58,192 nt of DNA from Actinomadura fibrosa (GTDB lineage Bacteria; Actinomycetota; Actinomycetes; Streptosporangiales; Streptosporangiaceae). The notes under the pieces were generated by a model. The model was not told the DNA's origin. It worked only from the letters and a program-made list of their open reading frames with translations, and ran no database searches. The translations under genes and the position numbers were made by a program. Below are positions 8,836 through 18,248 of this stretch, piece after piece; the stretch's first letter is position 1, and every line of letters starts with the position of its first letter. Location of the stretch: the NCBI RefSeq assembly GCF_900659615.1, contig NZ_CAACUY010000040.1, forward strand, positions 1 to 58,192. Direction: 5' to 3'.

Positions 8836-10152
8836 ATGGCGCGCGTGCCGTCCCCGCCCGAACCGCCGGCCGAGCCGCCGGGCCCGCCGCCGAGCCCGCC
8901 GTCGGGCCGGTCCCCGAGCCCGTCCCCGAGCCGGCCCCCGAGCCGGTCCGTCCGCCGCGCCGCCGGCGCGCTCGGGGTCCTCGACTGGATCCGCATCGGC
9001 GTCCTCGCCCTCGGGCTCCTCTTCGTCGCCACGGGACTGTTGCCCGCCGCCACCGCCCGCTCCAGCGTCGAGCGCATCGCGCCGCTGCTGCTGTTCCTGT
9101 TCAGCGTCATCATCCTGGCGGAGCTCACCAAGGAGGCGGGGGTCTTCGACGCGATGGCCCAGCGGATGGCGCGCGTCGGACGCGGCGACTACGCCGCCCT
9201 CTTCCTGCTGTGCGTCGTCTTCGCGTCCGCGCTCACCATCTTCCTGAACCTCGACACGACGGCGGTCCTCCTCACGCCCGTCATGCTGGCCCTGGCGGCG
9301 CGCGCGCGGATCGCCGCCCTGCCGCTCGCCATGACGACGGTGTGGCTGGCCAACACCGCCAGCCTGCTGCTCCCGGTGTCGAACCTGACGAACCTCCTCG
9401 CCGCGGACCGGGTCGCGCTGGAGACCCCCGAGTTCGCCGCCCGGATGTGGGCGCCGCAGCTGGCCGCGATCGCCGTCACCATGGCGCTGCTCTGGCTGTT
9501 CTACTGGCGGCGCGGCATGCGCGGCGAGGACTCCTACGACCCGCCCGAGATCGCCCCCGTCCGCGACCGCGTCCTGTTCGCCACCACGGGCGCCGCGTGC
9601 CTGCTGTTCATCGGGGCGATCCTGGCGGGCGTCCACACCGGCGTCCAGCTCGGGATCGCCGCGGCCGCCGCCGCGGTCGTGGCCGTGGCCGCCTTCGCGG
9701 TCCGCGACCGGTCCGCGCTGCGCCCCGGCCTGATCCCGTGGCAGCTCATGGTGTTCGTCACCGGCCTGTTCCTCGTCGTCCCGACGCTTGAGCGCTACGG
9801 GCTGGACGACGTGATGCGCGCGCTCATCGGCGGCGACGACGGCGTGGCGGGCGCCGCGCGGGCCGGGTTCGCCGGCGCGAGCCTGTCGAACGTCCTCAAC
9901 AACCTGCCCGCCTACGTCGCCGGCGAGTCCGCCGTGCCCGCCGCCAACCGCGACCAGCTGCTGTCGCTCCTCGTCGGCACGAACGTCGGCCCCGTCATCA
10001 CCCCGTGGGGCTCCCTCGCGACGCTGCTGTGGTTCGAGTGGTGCCGCCGCTGGGACGTCCGGGTCCCGATCCGCAAGTTCGTGCTGACCGGGACGGTGCT
10101 CGCCGCCCTCGGCTGCGCGGCCTCGGTGTCCGCCCTCCTCCTGACGGCCTGA
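8836..10152 (+). CDS. SLC13/ArsB-type ion transporter
   Basis: 438 aa. After a Pro/Ser-rich cytosolic N-terminus (about residues 1-45) come roughly ten or eleven hydrophobic helices. The layout and the two pseudo-repeat motifs, FLNLDTTAVLLTPV with NTASLLLPVSN and ASLSNVLNNLPAY with GTNVGPVITPWGS, match the IT superfamily (SLC13, ArsB, NhaD). These proteins move anions such as arsenite or dicarboxylates, or act as Na+/H+ antiporters. No ars regulator or reductase lies nearby, so the substrate is unknown. It is divergent from the TIR-NACHT gene with a 56-bp shared promoter space. The proline-rich tail is longer than usual and could mean the real start is downstream, near residue 38. Confidence 0.82.
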   Translation: MARVPSPPEPPAEPPGPPPSPPSGRSPSPSPSRPPSRSVRRAAGALGVLDWIRIGVLALGLLFVATGLLPAATARSSVERIAPLLLFLFSVIILAELTKEAGVFDAMAQRMARVGRGDYAALFLLCVVFASALTIFLNLDTTAVLLTPVMLALAARARIAALPLAMTTVWLANTASLLLPVSNLTNLLAADRVALETPEFAARMWAPQLAAIAVTMALLWLFYWRRGMRGEDSYDPPEIAPVRDRVLFATTGAACLLFIGAILAGVHTGVQLGIAAAAAAVVAVAAFAVRDRSALRPGLIPWQLMVFVTGLFLVVPTLERYGLDDVMRALIGGDDGVAGAARAGFAGASLSNVLNNLPAYVAGESAVPAANRDQLLSLLVGTNVGPVITPWGSLATLLWFEWCRRWDVRVPIRKFVLTGTVLAALGCAASVSALLLTA

Positions 10153-10181
10153 CCGCGCGCGGCGGGCCCGCCGTCACGTGC

Positions 10182-11090
10182 TCACCAGGCGAGGCGGACG
10201 CCGCCGTCGGCGCCGACCGAGCCGAGCACCTGGTCCGTGGTCTCCAGGAGCCGCCCGAGGAGCTCCGGGCGCGCCGCGACGAAGCCGAGCTCGGACCGCG
10301 GGCGGTCGATGCACAGCGAGTAGGGGGCGCCGTCCAGGCGGCGCAGCTCGATGCCCGCCTCGGCGGCCAGCAGCGCGCCGGGCGGCAGGTCCACGATCTC
10401 GGGCAGGTAGCCGACGATGCCGTCGATGTCGCCGCGCGCCAGCATCGTCCACGCCACCAGCGGCGCCCACAGCTGAAGCATCCTCGCGGCCCGGGCCTCC
10501 AGCGCCATGCGCAGGTGGAAGGCGACGGCATCGCCCGACGTGACCTGGTGGCCCTGCGTCCAGGCCAGGACAGGGTTCCCCTCCCGGCCGGGACGCGGAC
10601 GCTCGGCGACTCTGAGCCGCGCCCCGTCCGGGCCTAGGGCGCCCTCTCCGCGCACCGCCGACCACGTCCGTCCCGTGACCGGATCGTGGACGACGCCCAG
10701 GACCGGTACGGCGCCCGCGCACAACGCCAGGCCCACCGCGTACACCGGCATGCCGATCGCGACGTTGTTGGTGCCGTCCAGGGGATCGACCAGCCACACC
10801 ATCTCGGGCGAGGCGCCGTCCCCGTCCGCGCCAGGGCCGGAGACGCCCGACTCCTCGGCGATGATGCCGTGCCCCGGGTACGCCGACCGCAGCCGCCCGA
10901 GGATCAGCTCCTCGGCGGCCGTGTCCAGCTCGGTCACCACGTCCCCGCCCGAGCCCTTCGGACGCACCTCCAGGGGGCCGTGCATCCCGGCGCGCAGCAG
11001 CGCCCCGGCCGCCTCGGCGGCCTCGACCGCCACGCGCCTGGCCTCGCCCAGATCGACCGGAACGGTCGGCGGCGGGGGACTGGATCTCAT
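10182..11090 (-). CDS. Inositol monophosphatase family protein
   Basis: 302 aa. It has the FIG superfamily metal site: IIAEESG (Glu79, Glu80) and WLVDPLDGTNN (Asp102, Asp105). These enzymes are Mg2+-dependent, Li+-sensitive phosphatases acting on inositol phosphate, fructose-1,6-bisphosphate, histidinol phosphate or 3'-phosphoadenosine phosphate. The C-terminal motif is altered: the expected Trp before the second-site Asp is replaced (EIVDLPPG), so substrate choice may differ from a plain SuhB. It starts 43 bp after the cupin gene and is the last member of a same-strand set (two-TM protein, cupin, IMPase). Shared transcription is likely, and the phosphatase may act on a small molecule handled by that set. 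Confidence 0.85.
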   Translation of the reverse strand: MRSSPPPPTVPVDLGEARRVAVEAAEAAGALLRAGMHGPLEVRPKGSGGDVVTELDTAAEELILGRLRSAYPGHGIIAEESGVSGPGADGDGASPEMVWLVDPLDGTNNVAIGMPVYAVGLALCAGAVPVLGVVHDPVTGRTWSAVRGEGALGPDGARLRVAERPRPGREGNPVLAWTQGHQVTSGDAVAFHLRMALEARAARMLQLWAPLVAWTMLARGDIDGIVGYLPEIVDLPPGALLAAEAGIELRRLDGAPYSLCIDRPRSELGFVAARPELLGRLLETTDQVLGSVGADGGVRLAW

Positions 11091-11133
11091 CGGGCGGCCT
11101 CTCCGGTCGGGTCCGGCGCGCCGGTCGGCTCGC

Positions 11134-11925
11134 CTACCGGCGGGCCGACCTGCGGTGCCGTGCGTGCGGGACGGAATCCGGGGGCGCGTGACCCGGCGGG
11201 AACGGGGGCTGCGGCCCGTCGGGCGAGGGCGCCGCCTCCCGCGGATGCGCGGCGGTGATCCGGCGCGCCGAACGGCGGAGCGCCCGCACGGTGTCGCCCT
11301 GCTCGGACAGTGACCGGCGGACGCGGTGCGTGGGGACGCCGAGCGGGCCGAGCGACAGGTCGCCGCTGCCCGGCGTCACCCGGCCGAGGGCGACCGTGGC
11401 CGCGTCCTGGCCGTCCTCGATGAGCGTGCTGTGGAACACCCCGGCGGGCAGCGAGTACGCCTCGCCCGTCCGGTGCGCCGTGGACGGCCCCGAGGCGTAC
11501 CGGACCGCGCGCCCCGTCGCCCTCAGCTCGTCCACGTCGCCGCCACTCAGGACCTCGAAGATCTGCTGGACCGCCCCCACCGGAGCCGTCCCGTCCGGAG
11601 ACTCCTCCACCCCGATCTCCTGCACGTCCATGCGGACGTTGCGGACCGTCCCGTACAGGACGAAGCTCAGCAGCTCCCAGCTATGGCAGTGCACGGGCGA
11701 CATCGTGGACGGGGCGGGCCGCACCTCCGGGGTCCAGATGTGCAGGCACACGCCGAGGTCGCCGCTGCGCTCGACCGGCAGGCACAGGAACCCCAGGGGA
11801 TGCCGCACGGCCGGGACGGGCGAGCGCCCCGCGGCGGCGTCCTCCAGCACGCGGGCCGCCCAGGACGGCAGCGTCCGCGCCGCCGTCCCGGCGTCGATCT
11901 CCCCGCGGATCTCCTCGTACCTCAT
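11134..11925 (-). CDS. Cupin-fold hypothetical protein
   Basis: 263 aa that I cannot assign to a named family. Two cupin motifs are visible. Motif 1 is HCHSWE (His79, His81, Glu84) followed by a Gly eight residues later. Motif 2 is LPAGVFHST (Pro160, Gly162, His165). Together they give a 3-His/1-Glu metal site, so a metal-dependent dioxygenase, isomerase or ligand sensor is possible. There is no signal peptide or membrane helix. The basic, low-complexity C-terminus (from about residue 235) looks disordered. It lies between the two-TM gene (128 bp upstream) and the IMPase gene (43 bp downstream), all on the minus strand. Confidence 0.7.
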   Translation of the reverse strand: MRYEEIRGEIDAGTAARTLPSWAARVLEDAAAGRSPVPAVRHPLGFLCLPVERSGDLGVCLHIWTPEVRPAPSTMSPVHCHSWELLSFVLYGTVRNVRMDVQEIGVEESPDGTAPVGAVQQIFEVLSGGDVDELRATGRAVRYASGPSTAHRTGEAYSLPAGVFHSTLIEDGQDAATVALGRVTPGSGDLSLGPLGVPTHRVRRSLSEQGDTVRALRRSARRITAAHPREAAPSPDGPQPPFPPGHAPPDSVPHARHRRSARR

Positions 11926-12053
11926 CGGTCGCAGAGCACCATCGTTCGTAGGGGGCCGTCACTCGCCCGGCATCGTCTCCGGCACGTCAATCGTCGCGCA
12001 TCACGCCGCCGCGGAGTATGCACTCGTCATCATTCGGGCCGTCGATCGGAGGA

Positions 12054-13067
12054 TCATTCGTAGGGGTCCTTGGCGCGCAGCGCCTTGCGGATGATCTCGA
12101 TGACGTCCCGGTCGGTGTACCCGGCGGCGAGCTCGATGCCGATCACCTCGAACAGCTTGCGCACCTCCTCCACCGTCGGCTCGTCGTCCAGCGGCGCCAG
12201 CCGCGCCTGCTCGACGGGCACGCGGCGCGCCTGGTCCAGGCTGGTCAGCAGCTCCGCGCTGACCCAGCTGTAGTAGAACTTGCCGCTGTCGATGACCAGG
12301 GCCTCGCCGCGCGGGTCGTCCCGGGTCACCACGACGCGGGACGCCGCCAGGTCGTAGCGCAGCGTCGTCATCGTCCGGGACAGGCCGATGTCGATGTCGA
12401 GCATCCCGAACCGCTGCTTGTGCCAGCACGCCGCGAGGATCGTCGCGTACGCCTCCTTGCGGGTCCGCTCCAGCGTCCAGGGCTCGCCGGTGGCGTCCGG
12501 GCCGTCCGACACCGACCGGCGGTGCCGCGCGTACGCCTCGCAGACCTCCACGTTCGTCGGGTCGAGGATCTCCAGGCGGAACAGCAGCGTCCGCCGCTCC
12601 CGGCGCGCCGCCGCGACGGTCTCCGGCAGCGTCTTCGCGCGGATGTAGGTGCCCGTGCCGCCCTTGAAGAACCAGCGGTCGGTGTCGCGGCGCGCGTCCT
12701 CCAGGACCTGCGCCACCTGCGCCCCGCTGATGACCCGGACGACCGTGGTCTCGTCAAGCGCGCGCTTGGTGTCGGACAGGACGCCCTCGAACGACTCGAT
12801 GCGGGTCAGCCTGCCGCTCAGGTCGTCCAGCGTGGCCGAGGACGCCCGCAGGGTGTCGCGCACCTCCGCCTCGACGGGGATCCGCCGCCCCCGGTCGCGC
12901 AGCACCGACGTCGCCAGCAGGCCGACGACCGCGAGGATCGCGCTGTTGGTGACCTCGTCCTCGTGGGGCAGGTTCACCCCGAGCCCCAGCACCGCGACGG
13001 CGATGGCCAGGACCAGCGCGATGAAGGCGTCGGCGTTCTTCCCGAGCCAGGTGGCGAAGCGGGTCAT
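12054..13067 (-). CDS. Two-TM membrane-anchored protein of unknown function
   Basis: 337 aa. Two hydrophobic segments lie at about 13-31 and 42-56. After them come a short helical stretch that looks coiled coil (about 60-110) and a soluble cytosolic domain. The domain starts with WFFKGGTGTYIRAKTLPE (about 132-149) and continues with LEILDPTNVEVC, TTLRYDLAASRVVVTRDDPRG and FYYSW. It looks conserved and globular, but I do not recognise a named family. The two-TM plus cytosolic-domain layout resembles membrane effectors or sensors of bacterial conflict systems; this is inference from architecture only. It heads the same-strand set with the cupin and IMPase genes and is divergent from the histidine kinase 200 bp away. 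Confidence 0.7.
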   Translation of the reverse strand: MTRFATWLGKNADAFIALVLAIAVAVLGLGVNLPHEDEVTNSAILAVVGLLATSVLRDRGRRIPVEAEVRDTLRASSATLDDLSGRLTRIESFEGVLSDTKRALDETTVVRVISGAQVAQVLEDARRDTDRWFFKGGTGTYIRAKTLPETVAAARRERRTLLFRLEILDPTNVEVCEAYARHRRSVSDGPDATGEPWTLERTRKEAYATILAACWHKQRFGMLDIDIGLSRTMTTLRYDLAASRVVVTRDDPRGEALVIDSGKFYYSWVSAELLTSLDQARRVPVEQARLAPLDDEPTVEEVRKLFEVIGIELAAGYTDRDVIEIIRKALRAKDPYE

Positions 13068-13252
13068 CGTCTGCGGTTACCCCGTCCTTGTCGGCGCCGT
13101 CATCGTAACCACTGCGGCGCGGAGGCGGCCACCGCGGCGAAAACCCCCACAGGCGGGCGGCTTCCGGCGGTACGCCACATCCAGGGCAAACAGGGCCAGG
13201 AGCGCCCAATGTCACGTTCCCGTATGGAGGCGACCTTGGTCACGTACCTGGC

Positions 13253-13267
13253 TATAAGCTCTGGCGC
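13253..13267 (+). promoter_or_regulatory. Possible -10 element of a leaderless histidine-kinase transcript
   Basis: TATAAG at 13253-13258 stands 9 bases before the ATG at 13268, and no Shine-Dalgarno sequence precedes that ATG. This spacing is what a leaderless mRNA needs. No clear -35 hexamer is present. Confidence 0.35.
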
Positions 13268-14425
13268 ATGCACCCGCGCGGCTGGTGGTCGGCGACGTGG
13301 CCGACACGGCGGTCACGCGCGCTGGACGTCACGCTCGCCGTCTGCCTGGCCGCCTTCGACGGCGCCTACATGCTGTTCGCGCCGCAGCAGGACTTCTGGC
13401 TCCCCGAACCCGTAGTCGCCGCGTGCAGCGCCGTCCTCGGCCTCGCGCTGGTCGTGCGCCGCAGCCACCCCGTCCGCCTCACGGTCTTCACGATCGTCTT
13501 CAGCACCGTCACCGGGGCCGGCGTGTTCGCCGTGCTGGTGATCCTCTACTCGCTGGCCGCCTACACCCCGTCCCGCCGCCTGGTGTGGGCGCTCGCCGGA
13601 ACCGGCTACGCCGCGAACCTCGCCTTCCCCAACCCGTCGTCCAGCGACGAGCCGTTCCTCGCCCAGGCGATCTTCGGGGTGGCGTTCACCGCGGTGCCCG
13701 TCCTCCTCGGCCTCTACATGGGGGCGCGCAAGCAGCTCCTCACCTCCCTCCAGGAGCGCGCCGAACGGCTCGAACGCGAGCAGCACCTCCTCGCGGAGCG
13801 CGCGCGGGGCGAGGAGCGCACCCGCATCGCCCGCGAGATGCACGACGTCGTCGCCAACCGGATCAGCGTCATGGTCGTCCACGCCGGCGCCCTGCGCGCC
13901 ATCGCCGCCCGCGACCCCGACCGCGCCGCCGAGACCGCCGCCGTGATCGGCGACATGGGACGGCAGGCGCTGGAGGAGCTCCGCCACGTGATCGGCGTCC
14001 TGCGGCAGGGCGAGGAGGCCCTCCCGCAGGAGGCCCCCACCGTCGCCCACGTCCGCGAGCTCGTCGGCCAGTCCGGCGCCGCGGGCCTGCGCGTCGACCT
14101 GTCGGTCCGCGGCGAGGAGCGCCCGATGCCGCCCGCCGTCGGACGGACCGTCTACCGCCTCGTCCAGGAGGCCCTGACCAACGTCCACAAGCACGCCGGG
14201 GCCGCCGACACCCGCGTCGACCTCGGCCTGCTCCCCGAGGCCGTCGAGGTCGAGATCGCCAACGACGTCCCGCACGCCGGCCCCGACCACGGCCTGCCGA
14301 GCGGCGGCAACGGCCTCCTCGGCCTCCGGGAGCGGGTCACCGCCCTCGGCGGCAGCTTCGAGGCCGGCCCCCGCGACGGCGGCGGCTACGCCGTCCGGGC
14401 CCGGCTGCCGCTCCCCACGTCCTGA
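13268..14425 (+). CDS. Sensor histidine kinase, NarL-type (HisKA_3), without adjacent response regulator
   Basis: 385 aa. Four to five membrane helices fill residues 20-150, followed by a short coiled coil. The HisKA_3 dimerisation/phosphoacceptor motif is [11 protein letters not shown] (His192), and the HATPase domain shows [12 protein letters not shown] (N box) and [11 protein letters not shown] (G box). It autophosphorylates on His192 and should pass phosphate to a NarL/FixJ regulator, but none is encoded beside it: uvrB follows 128 bp downstream and the divergent neighbour is the two-TM protein. The input domain is only membrane helices, which suggests sensing within or at the membrane. 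The cognate regulator must be elsewhere; the regulator at 22772 already has its own kinase. Confidence 0.88.
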   Translation: MHPRGWWSATWPTRRSRALDVTLAVCLAAFDGAYMLFAPQQDFWLPEPVVAACSAVLGLALVVRRSHPVRLTVFTIVFSTVTGAGVFAVLVILYSLAAYTPSRRLVWALAGTGYAANLAFPNPSSSDEPFLAQAIFGVAFTAVPVLLGLYMGARKQLLTSLQERAERLEREQHLLAERARGEERTRIAREMHDVVANRISVMVVHAGALRAIAARDPDRAAETAAVIGDMGRQALEELRHVIGVLRQGEEALPQEAPTVAHVRELVGQSGAAGLRVDLSVRGEERPMPPAVGRTVYRLVQEALTNVHKHAGAADTRVDLGLLPEAVEVEIANDVPHAGPDHGLPSGGNGLLGLRERVTALGGSFEAGPRDGGGYAVRARLPLPTS

Positions 14426-14553
14426 AAACGATCATCCATCTGACCTGCGGAAATAAGCGGGCGCCGGGAATTGTCGTACTCGGTGCGTACTGTCGGAGAC
14501 CCTGCATACAGTGGTGGGGCGAACCGGTACGGAAGACCAAGGGGAGGGCGGCG

Positions 14554-16671
14554 ATGCGGCCGATCACGGACCTGCGGCGCCGCGTGGCGCCGTTCGAGGT
14601 CGTCACCGAGATGAGGCCGTCGGGCGACCAGCCCACGGCGATCGCCGAGCTGGCCGAGCGGATCGGCCGCGGCGACAAGGACGCCGTGCTGCTCGGCGCC
14701 ACCGGCACCGGCAAGACCGCCACCATCGCGTGGCTGGTCGAGAAGCTCCAGCGGCCCGTCCTCGTCATGCAGCCGAACAAGACCCTCGCCGCCCAGTTCG
14801 CCAACGAGCTGCGCGAGATGATGCCCTCGAACGCCGTCGAGTACTTCGTCTCGTACTACGACTACTACCAGCCCGAGGCGTACATCCCGCAGACCGACAC
14901 CTACATCGAGAAGGACTCGTCGATCAACGACGAGGTCGACCGGCTCCGCCACTCGGCGACGAACTCGCTGCTCACCCGCCGCGACACGATCGTCGTCGCG
15001 TCCGTCTCCTGCATCTACGGCCTCGGCACCCCGCAGGAGTACGTCGACCGCATGGTCAAGCTCCGCGTCGGGCAGGAGATCGAGCGCGACGACCTGCTCC
15101 GCCAGCTCGTCGGCATGCAGTACTCCCGCAACGACCTCGCGTTCACCCGCGGCACCTTCCGCGTCCGCGGCGACACCATCGAGATCATCCCGCAGTACGA
15201 GGAGCTCGCCGTCCGGATCGAGATGTTCGGCGACGAGATCGAGAAGCTCGCCACCCTCCACCCCCTCACCGGCGAGCTCATCACCGAGGACGACGAGCTC
15301 TACGTCTTCCCCGCCTCCCACTACGTCGCCGGCCCCGAGCGCATGGAGCGCGCCATCCGCGACATCGAGGCCGAGCTGGAGGAGACGCTCGCCACGATGG
15401 AGCGCCAGGGCAAGATGCTGGAGGCGCAGCGCCTCCGCATGCGCACCACCTACGACATCGAGATGATGCGCCAGGTCGGCACCTGCTCCGGCATCGAGAA
15501 CTACTCCCGCCACATCGACGGCCGCGGCCCCGGCACCGCCCCCAACACCCTCCTCGACTACTTCCCCGAGGACTTCCTCCTCGTCATCGACGAGTCGCAC
15601 CAGACCGTCCCGCAGATCGGCGCGATGTACGAGGGCGACGCGTCCCGCAAGAGGATGCTCGTCGAGCACGGCTTCCGGCTGCCGTCCGCGATGGACAACC
15701 GCCCGCTCAAGTGGGAGGAGTTCCTCGACCGCATCGGCCAGACCGTCTACCTGTCCGCGACGCCCGGCACGTACGAGATGAACCGCGTCCAGGGCGACGT
15801 CGTCGAGCAGGTCATCCGCCCCACCGGCCTCATCGACCCCGAGGTCGTCGTCAAGCCCACCAAGGGCCAGATCGACGACCTCATCCACGAGATCCGGCTC
15901 CGCACCGAGCGCGACGAGCGCGTCCTCGTCACCACCCTCACCAAGAAGATGGCCGAGGACCTCACCGACTACCTCCTCGAACTCGGCATCCAGGTCCGCT
16001 ACCTGCACAGCGAGGTCGACACCCTGCGCCGCATCGAGCTGCTCCGCGAGCTGCGCGCCGGCGAGTTCGACGTCCTCGTCGGCATCAACCTGCTCCGCGA
16101 GGGCCTCGACCTGCCCGAGGTCTCCCTCGTCGCGATCCTCGACGCCGACAAGGAGGGCTTCCTCCGCTCCGAGACGTCCCTGATCCAGACGATCGGCCGC
16201 GCGGCCCGCAACGTCTCCGGCCAGGTCCACATGTACGCCGACACCGTCACCCCGTCCATGGAACGGGCGATCGAGGAGACGAACCGGCGCCGCGCCAAGC
16301 AGCAGGCCTACAACACCGAGCACGGCATCGAGCCGACGGCGCTGCGCAAGCGCATCGCCGACATCCTCGACTCCCTCGCCCGCGAGGACGCCGACACCGA
16401 GACCCTCATCGGCGGCGCCGGCCGCCAGCAGAGCCGCGGCAAGGCCCCCGTCCCCGGCCTCGCGTCCCGCACCCGCGAGGTCGGCCGCCACGCCGCCGAC
16501 CTCGTCGGCGAGCGCCCCCGCGAGGAGCTGGAGGGCCTCATCGAGCAGATGACCGCCCAGATGCACCAGGCCGCCGCCGACCTCCAGTTCGAGCTGGCCG
16601 CCCGCCTCCGCGACGAGATCAAGGAACTCAAACGCGAACTCCGCGAAATGAAAGAAGCCGGCGTCAAGTAA
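14554..16671 (+). CDS. uvrB: UvrABC system protein B (excinuclease helicase subunit)
   Basis: 705 aa, normal for the family. UvrB verifies damage handed over by UvrA and recruits UvrC in nucleotide excision repair. Seen here: Walker A GATGTGKT (48-55), the damage-probing beta-hairpin around [12 protein letters not shown], the helicase box [13 protein letters not shown], motif VI region [11 protein letters not shown], and a C-terminal UVR domain ([19 protein letters not shown]) that contacts UvrC. The start is the ATG at 14554, with the strong Shine-Dalgarno AAGGGGAGGG at 14539-14548. The frame is open far upstream, but that part is a shadow of the kinase gene. No convincing LexA box was found before it. 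Confidence 0.98.
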   Translation: MRPITDLRRRVAPFEVVTEMRPSGDQPTAIAELAERIGRGDKDAVLLGATGTGKTATIAWLVEKLQRPVLVMQPNKTLAAQFANELREMMPSNAVEYFVSYYDYYQPEAYIPQTDTYIEKDSSINDEVDRLRHSATNSLLTRRDTIVVASVSCIYGLGTPQEYVDRMVKLRVGQEIERDDLLRQLVGMQYSRNDLAFTRGTFRVRGDTIEIIPQYEELAVRIEMFGDEIEKLATLHPLTGELITEDDELYVFPASHYVAGPERMERAIRDIEAELEETLATMERQGKMLEAQRLRMRTTYDIEMMRQVGTCSGIENYSRHIDGRGPGTAPNTLLDYFPEDFLLVIDESHQTVPQIGAMYEGDASRKRMLVEHGFRLPSAMDNRPLKWEEFLDRIGQTVYLSATPGTYEMNRVQGDVVEQVIRPTGLIDPEVVVKPTKGQIDDLIHEIRLRTERDERVLVTTLTKKMAEDLTDYLLELGIQVRYLHSEVDTLRRIELLRELRAGEFDVLVGINLLREGLDLPEVSLVAILDADKEGFLRSETSLIQTIGRAARNVSGQVHMYADTVTPSMERAIEETNRRRAKQQAYNTEHGIEPTALRKRIADILDSLAREDADTETLIGGAGRQQSRGKAPVPGLASRTREVGRHAADLVGERPREELEGLIEQMTAQMHQAAADLQFELAARLRDEIKELKRELREMKEAGVK

Positions 16672-16692
16672 CCCTGTGTCACTGACCCCCAC

Positions 16693-16712
16693 GACCAGGC
16701 GGCGCTGTGGTC
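16693..16712. terminator. Weak hairpin between convergent uvrB and GNAT genes
   Basis: GACCA (16693-16697) pairs with TGGTC (16708-16712), and flanking C and G runs could extend the stem with a small bulge. It lies in the 86-bp gap between two convergent stop codons. There is no U-tract, so terminator function is uncertain. Confidence 0.3.
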
Positions 16713-16757
16713 GGGGAAGGGGGCCCGGTGGCGCGGTGGCTCGGGCTGGGAGCAAGG

Positions 16758-17585
16758 TCAGGCGAGGGACATCAGGACGCGTTCGCCGATGTCCTGGAAG
16801 CCCAGCCGCCGGTAGACGCCGTTGCTCGTGCGGTTGGCCGCGTCGGTGAACAGCACGACCTCCTCCGCACCCGCCTCCCGCGCGGCCTGAGCCACCATGG
16901 CCGTCGCCGCGCTGCCGTAACCCCGCCTCCGGAACCTCTCGGGCGTGTACACGGGGGCGACGCGCGCCATCCCCGCCAGGATCCGCGTCCGGCCGGCGAG
17001 CGACACCGGCGTGCCCCCGTCCTCCCACAGGACGAAGCCGCCGATCGCCAGCTTGTCGTCCACCAGGGCCGGGGTCGGCTTCACACCGTCGCCGAGCTCC
17101 TGATGGAACGCCGCGAACCAGTCCAGCACCAGGTCACGGTCGGCGGTCGTCGCGAGACGGCCCTTCCCCGGCACGTCGGGCACGATCAGCCGTCCCAGCC
17201 GGTACAGCCGGTTCGACTTGTCCACGCGACCGGCGGCAGCCGCGGCACCTCTCCGCCGTGCCCACGCGTCCGCGAACGCCTCGGCGACGTCGCGCTCCGC
17301 GTTCACGGCGGACACGCCGTCCAGCAGCCCGGCCAGCTCCCGCGCCGCCTGCTCCGGCATCGCCGTGAGCAGCGGAGTATGCGGCCGCGTGTGGATGAAG
17401 GCCCCATCGACCCGTCCCGCGTCCGTCCACCACCCGAACGAGACGCTGTCGTAGATCGCCGTCCCGACCACCCGTGCGGTCTCCGCGACCGTGAGCGGCA
17501 CGGTGTTAGCGGCCGGGTCGGCCCGCAGAAAACCGCCTGCCCGCCCCAGGAATTCGTCGACGTCCTCAGTGATCAACCAACCCAT
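16758..17585 (-). CDS. GNAT family N-acetyltransferase, two-part
   Basis: 275 aa. The C-terminal half (about 140-275) is a recognisable GNAT domain with motif A YTPERFRRRGYGSAAT and the end motif NRTSNGVYRRLGF. The N-terminal half (1-135) has the length and spacing of a degenerate GNAT-like module but lacks an acetyl-CoA signature. This two-part arrangement is common in actinobacterial acetyltransferases. The substrate is unknown. It is convergent with uvrB and divergent from the Mth938-like gene 127 bp away. Confidence 0.82.
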   Translation of the reverse strand: MGWLITEDVDEFLGRAGGFLRADPAANTVPLTVAETARVVGTAIYDSVSFGWWTDAGRVDGAFIHTRPHTPLLTAMPEQAARELAGLLDGVSAVNAERDVAEAFADAWARRRGAAAAAGRVDKSNRLYRLGRLIVPDVPGKGRLATTADRDLVLDWFAAFHQELGDGVKPTPALVDDKLAIGGFVLWEDGGTPVSLAGRTRILAGMARVAPVYTPERFRRRGYGSAATAMVAQAAREAGAEEVVLFTDAANRTSNGVYRRLGFQDIGERVLMSLA

Positions 17586-17712
17586 GCCCCATCATCCGCG
17601 ACGCTCCCACACCCCCGCACACCCTTTTCCGCGCGCCCCCGGCGCTCTGGCCCGGGGCATGATGACCTGGTGACGTCCGATCGGCGCGCCGTCACGAACC
17701 GAGGAGGCCCTC

Positions 17713-18078
17713 ATGGACCGTTCACCGCGCGTCACCCATATCTCCTGGGGACGGATGGAGGTCGAGGGGCTGGAGACCGGTAAGGACTTCAAGCTCTACC
17801 CCGGCGGCGGCCGCCCTTGGGACTGGACGGAGCACGGCACCCGGCACGAACCGGGCATCCAGCCCGCCGACGTTGAGGAACTCCTCGACCACGGCTCCTC
17901 GGTCATCGTGCTGAGCCGCGGCATGAAATCCCGTCTCCACACCATGCCGGAGGCGGTGAGGTTCCTCGAAGAGCGCGGTGTCGAAGTCCACATCGAGGAG
18001 ACGACCAAGGCGGTGGACCTCTACAACCGGCTCGCGGAGACGGAACCCGTAGGCGGCCTCTTCCACTCGACCTGCTGA
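17713..18078 (+). CDS. Mth938-like domain protein (DUF498/AAMDC-like)
   Basis: 121 aa. The sequence VTHISWGRMEV, followed by KDFKLYPGGGRPWDW and ending in a region with RGMKSRLHTMPEAVRFLEERG, matches the small Mth938/AAMDC fold found in bacteria, archaea and animals, whose biochemical role is not settled. The start is an ATG with Shine-Dalgarno GAGGAGG five bases upstream. It is a single-gene unit with a GNAT before it and an anchored hypothetical protein after it on the other strand. Confidence 0.75.
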   Translation: MDRSPRVTHISWGRMEVEGLETGKDFKLYPGGGRPWDWTEHGTRHEPGIQPADVEELLDHGSSVIVLSRGMKSRLHTMPEAVRFLEERGVEVHIEETTKAVDLYNRLAETEPVGGLFHSTC

Positions 18079-18248
18079 ACACGCGGGTTCCCGCCCGCTG
18101 AGTCGTGGTGGAGGGTGTGGGCGGGGCGGCGGGTGAGCTTAGGGCCACACGGCCGCATGCTCTTTTCCGCCCATACCGGGGTGGTCCCCACCGGGGCGCC
18201 ACCGCCGATCGGTGGGCGCTGCCATGAGGCGAGGAGGTGTGATGCGTC

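Noticed and set aside
4676..9247. 1523-aa open frame antisense to the TIR-NACHT gene
   Set aside because: A shadow frame from strong GC3 bias. The translation is low-complexity Arg/Gly/Val text, while the other strand has six recognisable domains.
14460..14553. LexA (SOS) box before uvrB
   Set aside because: GAACCGGTACGG at about 14521 has one half-site only and lacks the matching GTTC half.
14386..17028. 880-aa open frame antisense to uvrB
   Set aside because: A shadow of uvrB made of repeated D/V/L/G codons; no domain character.
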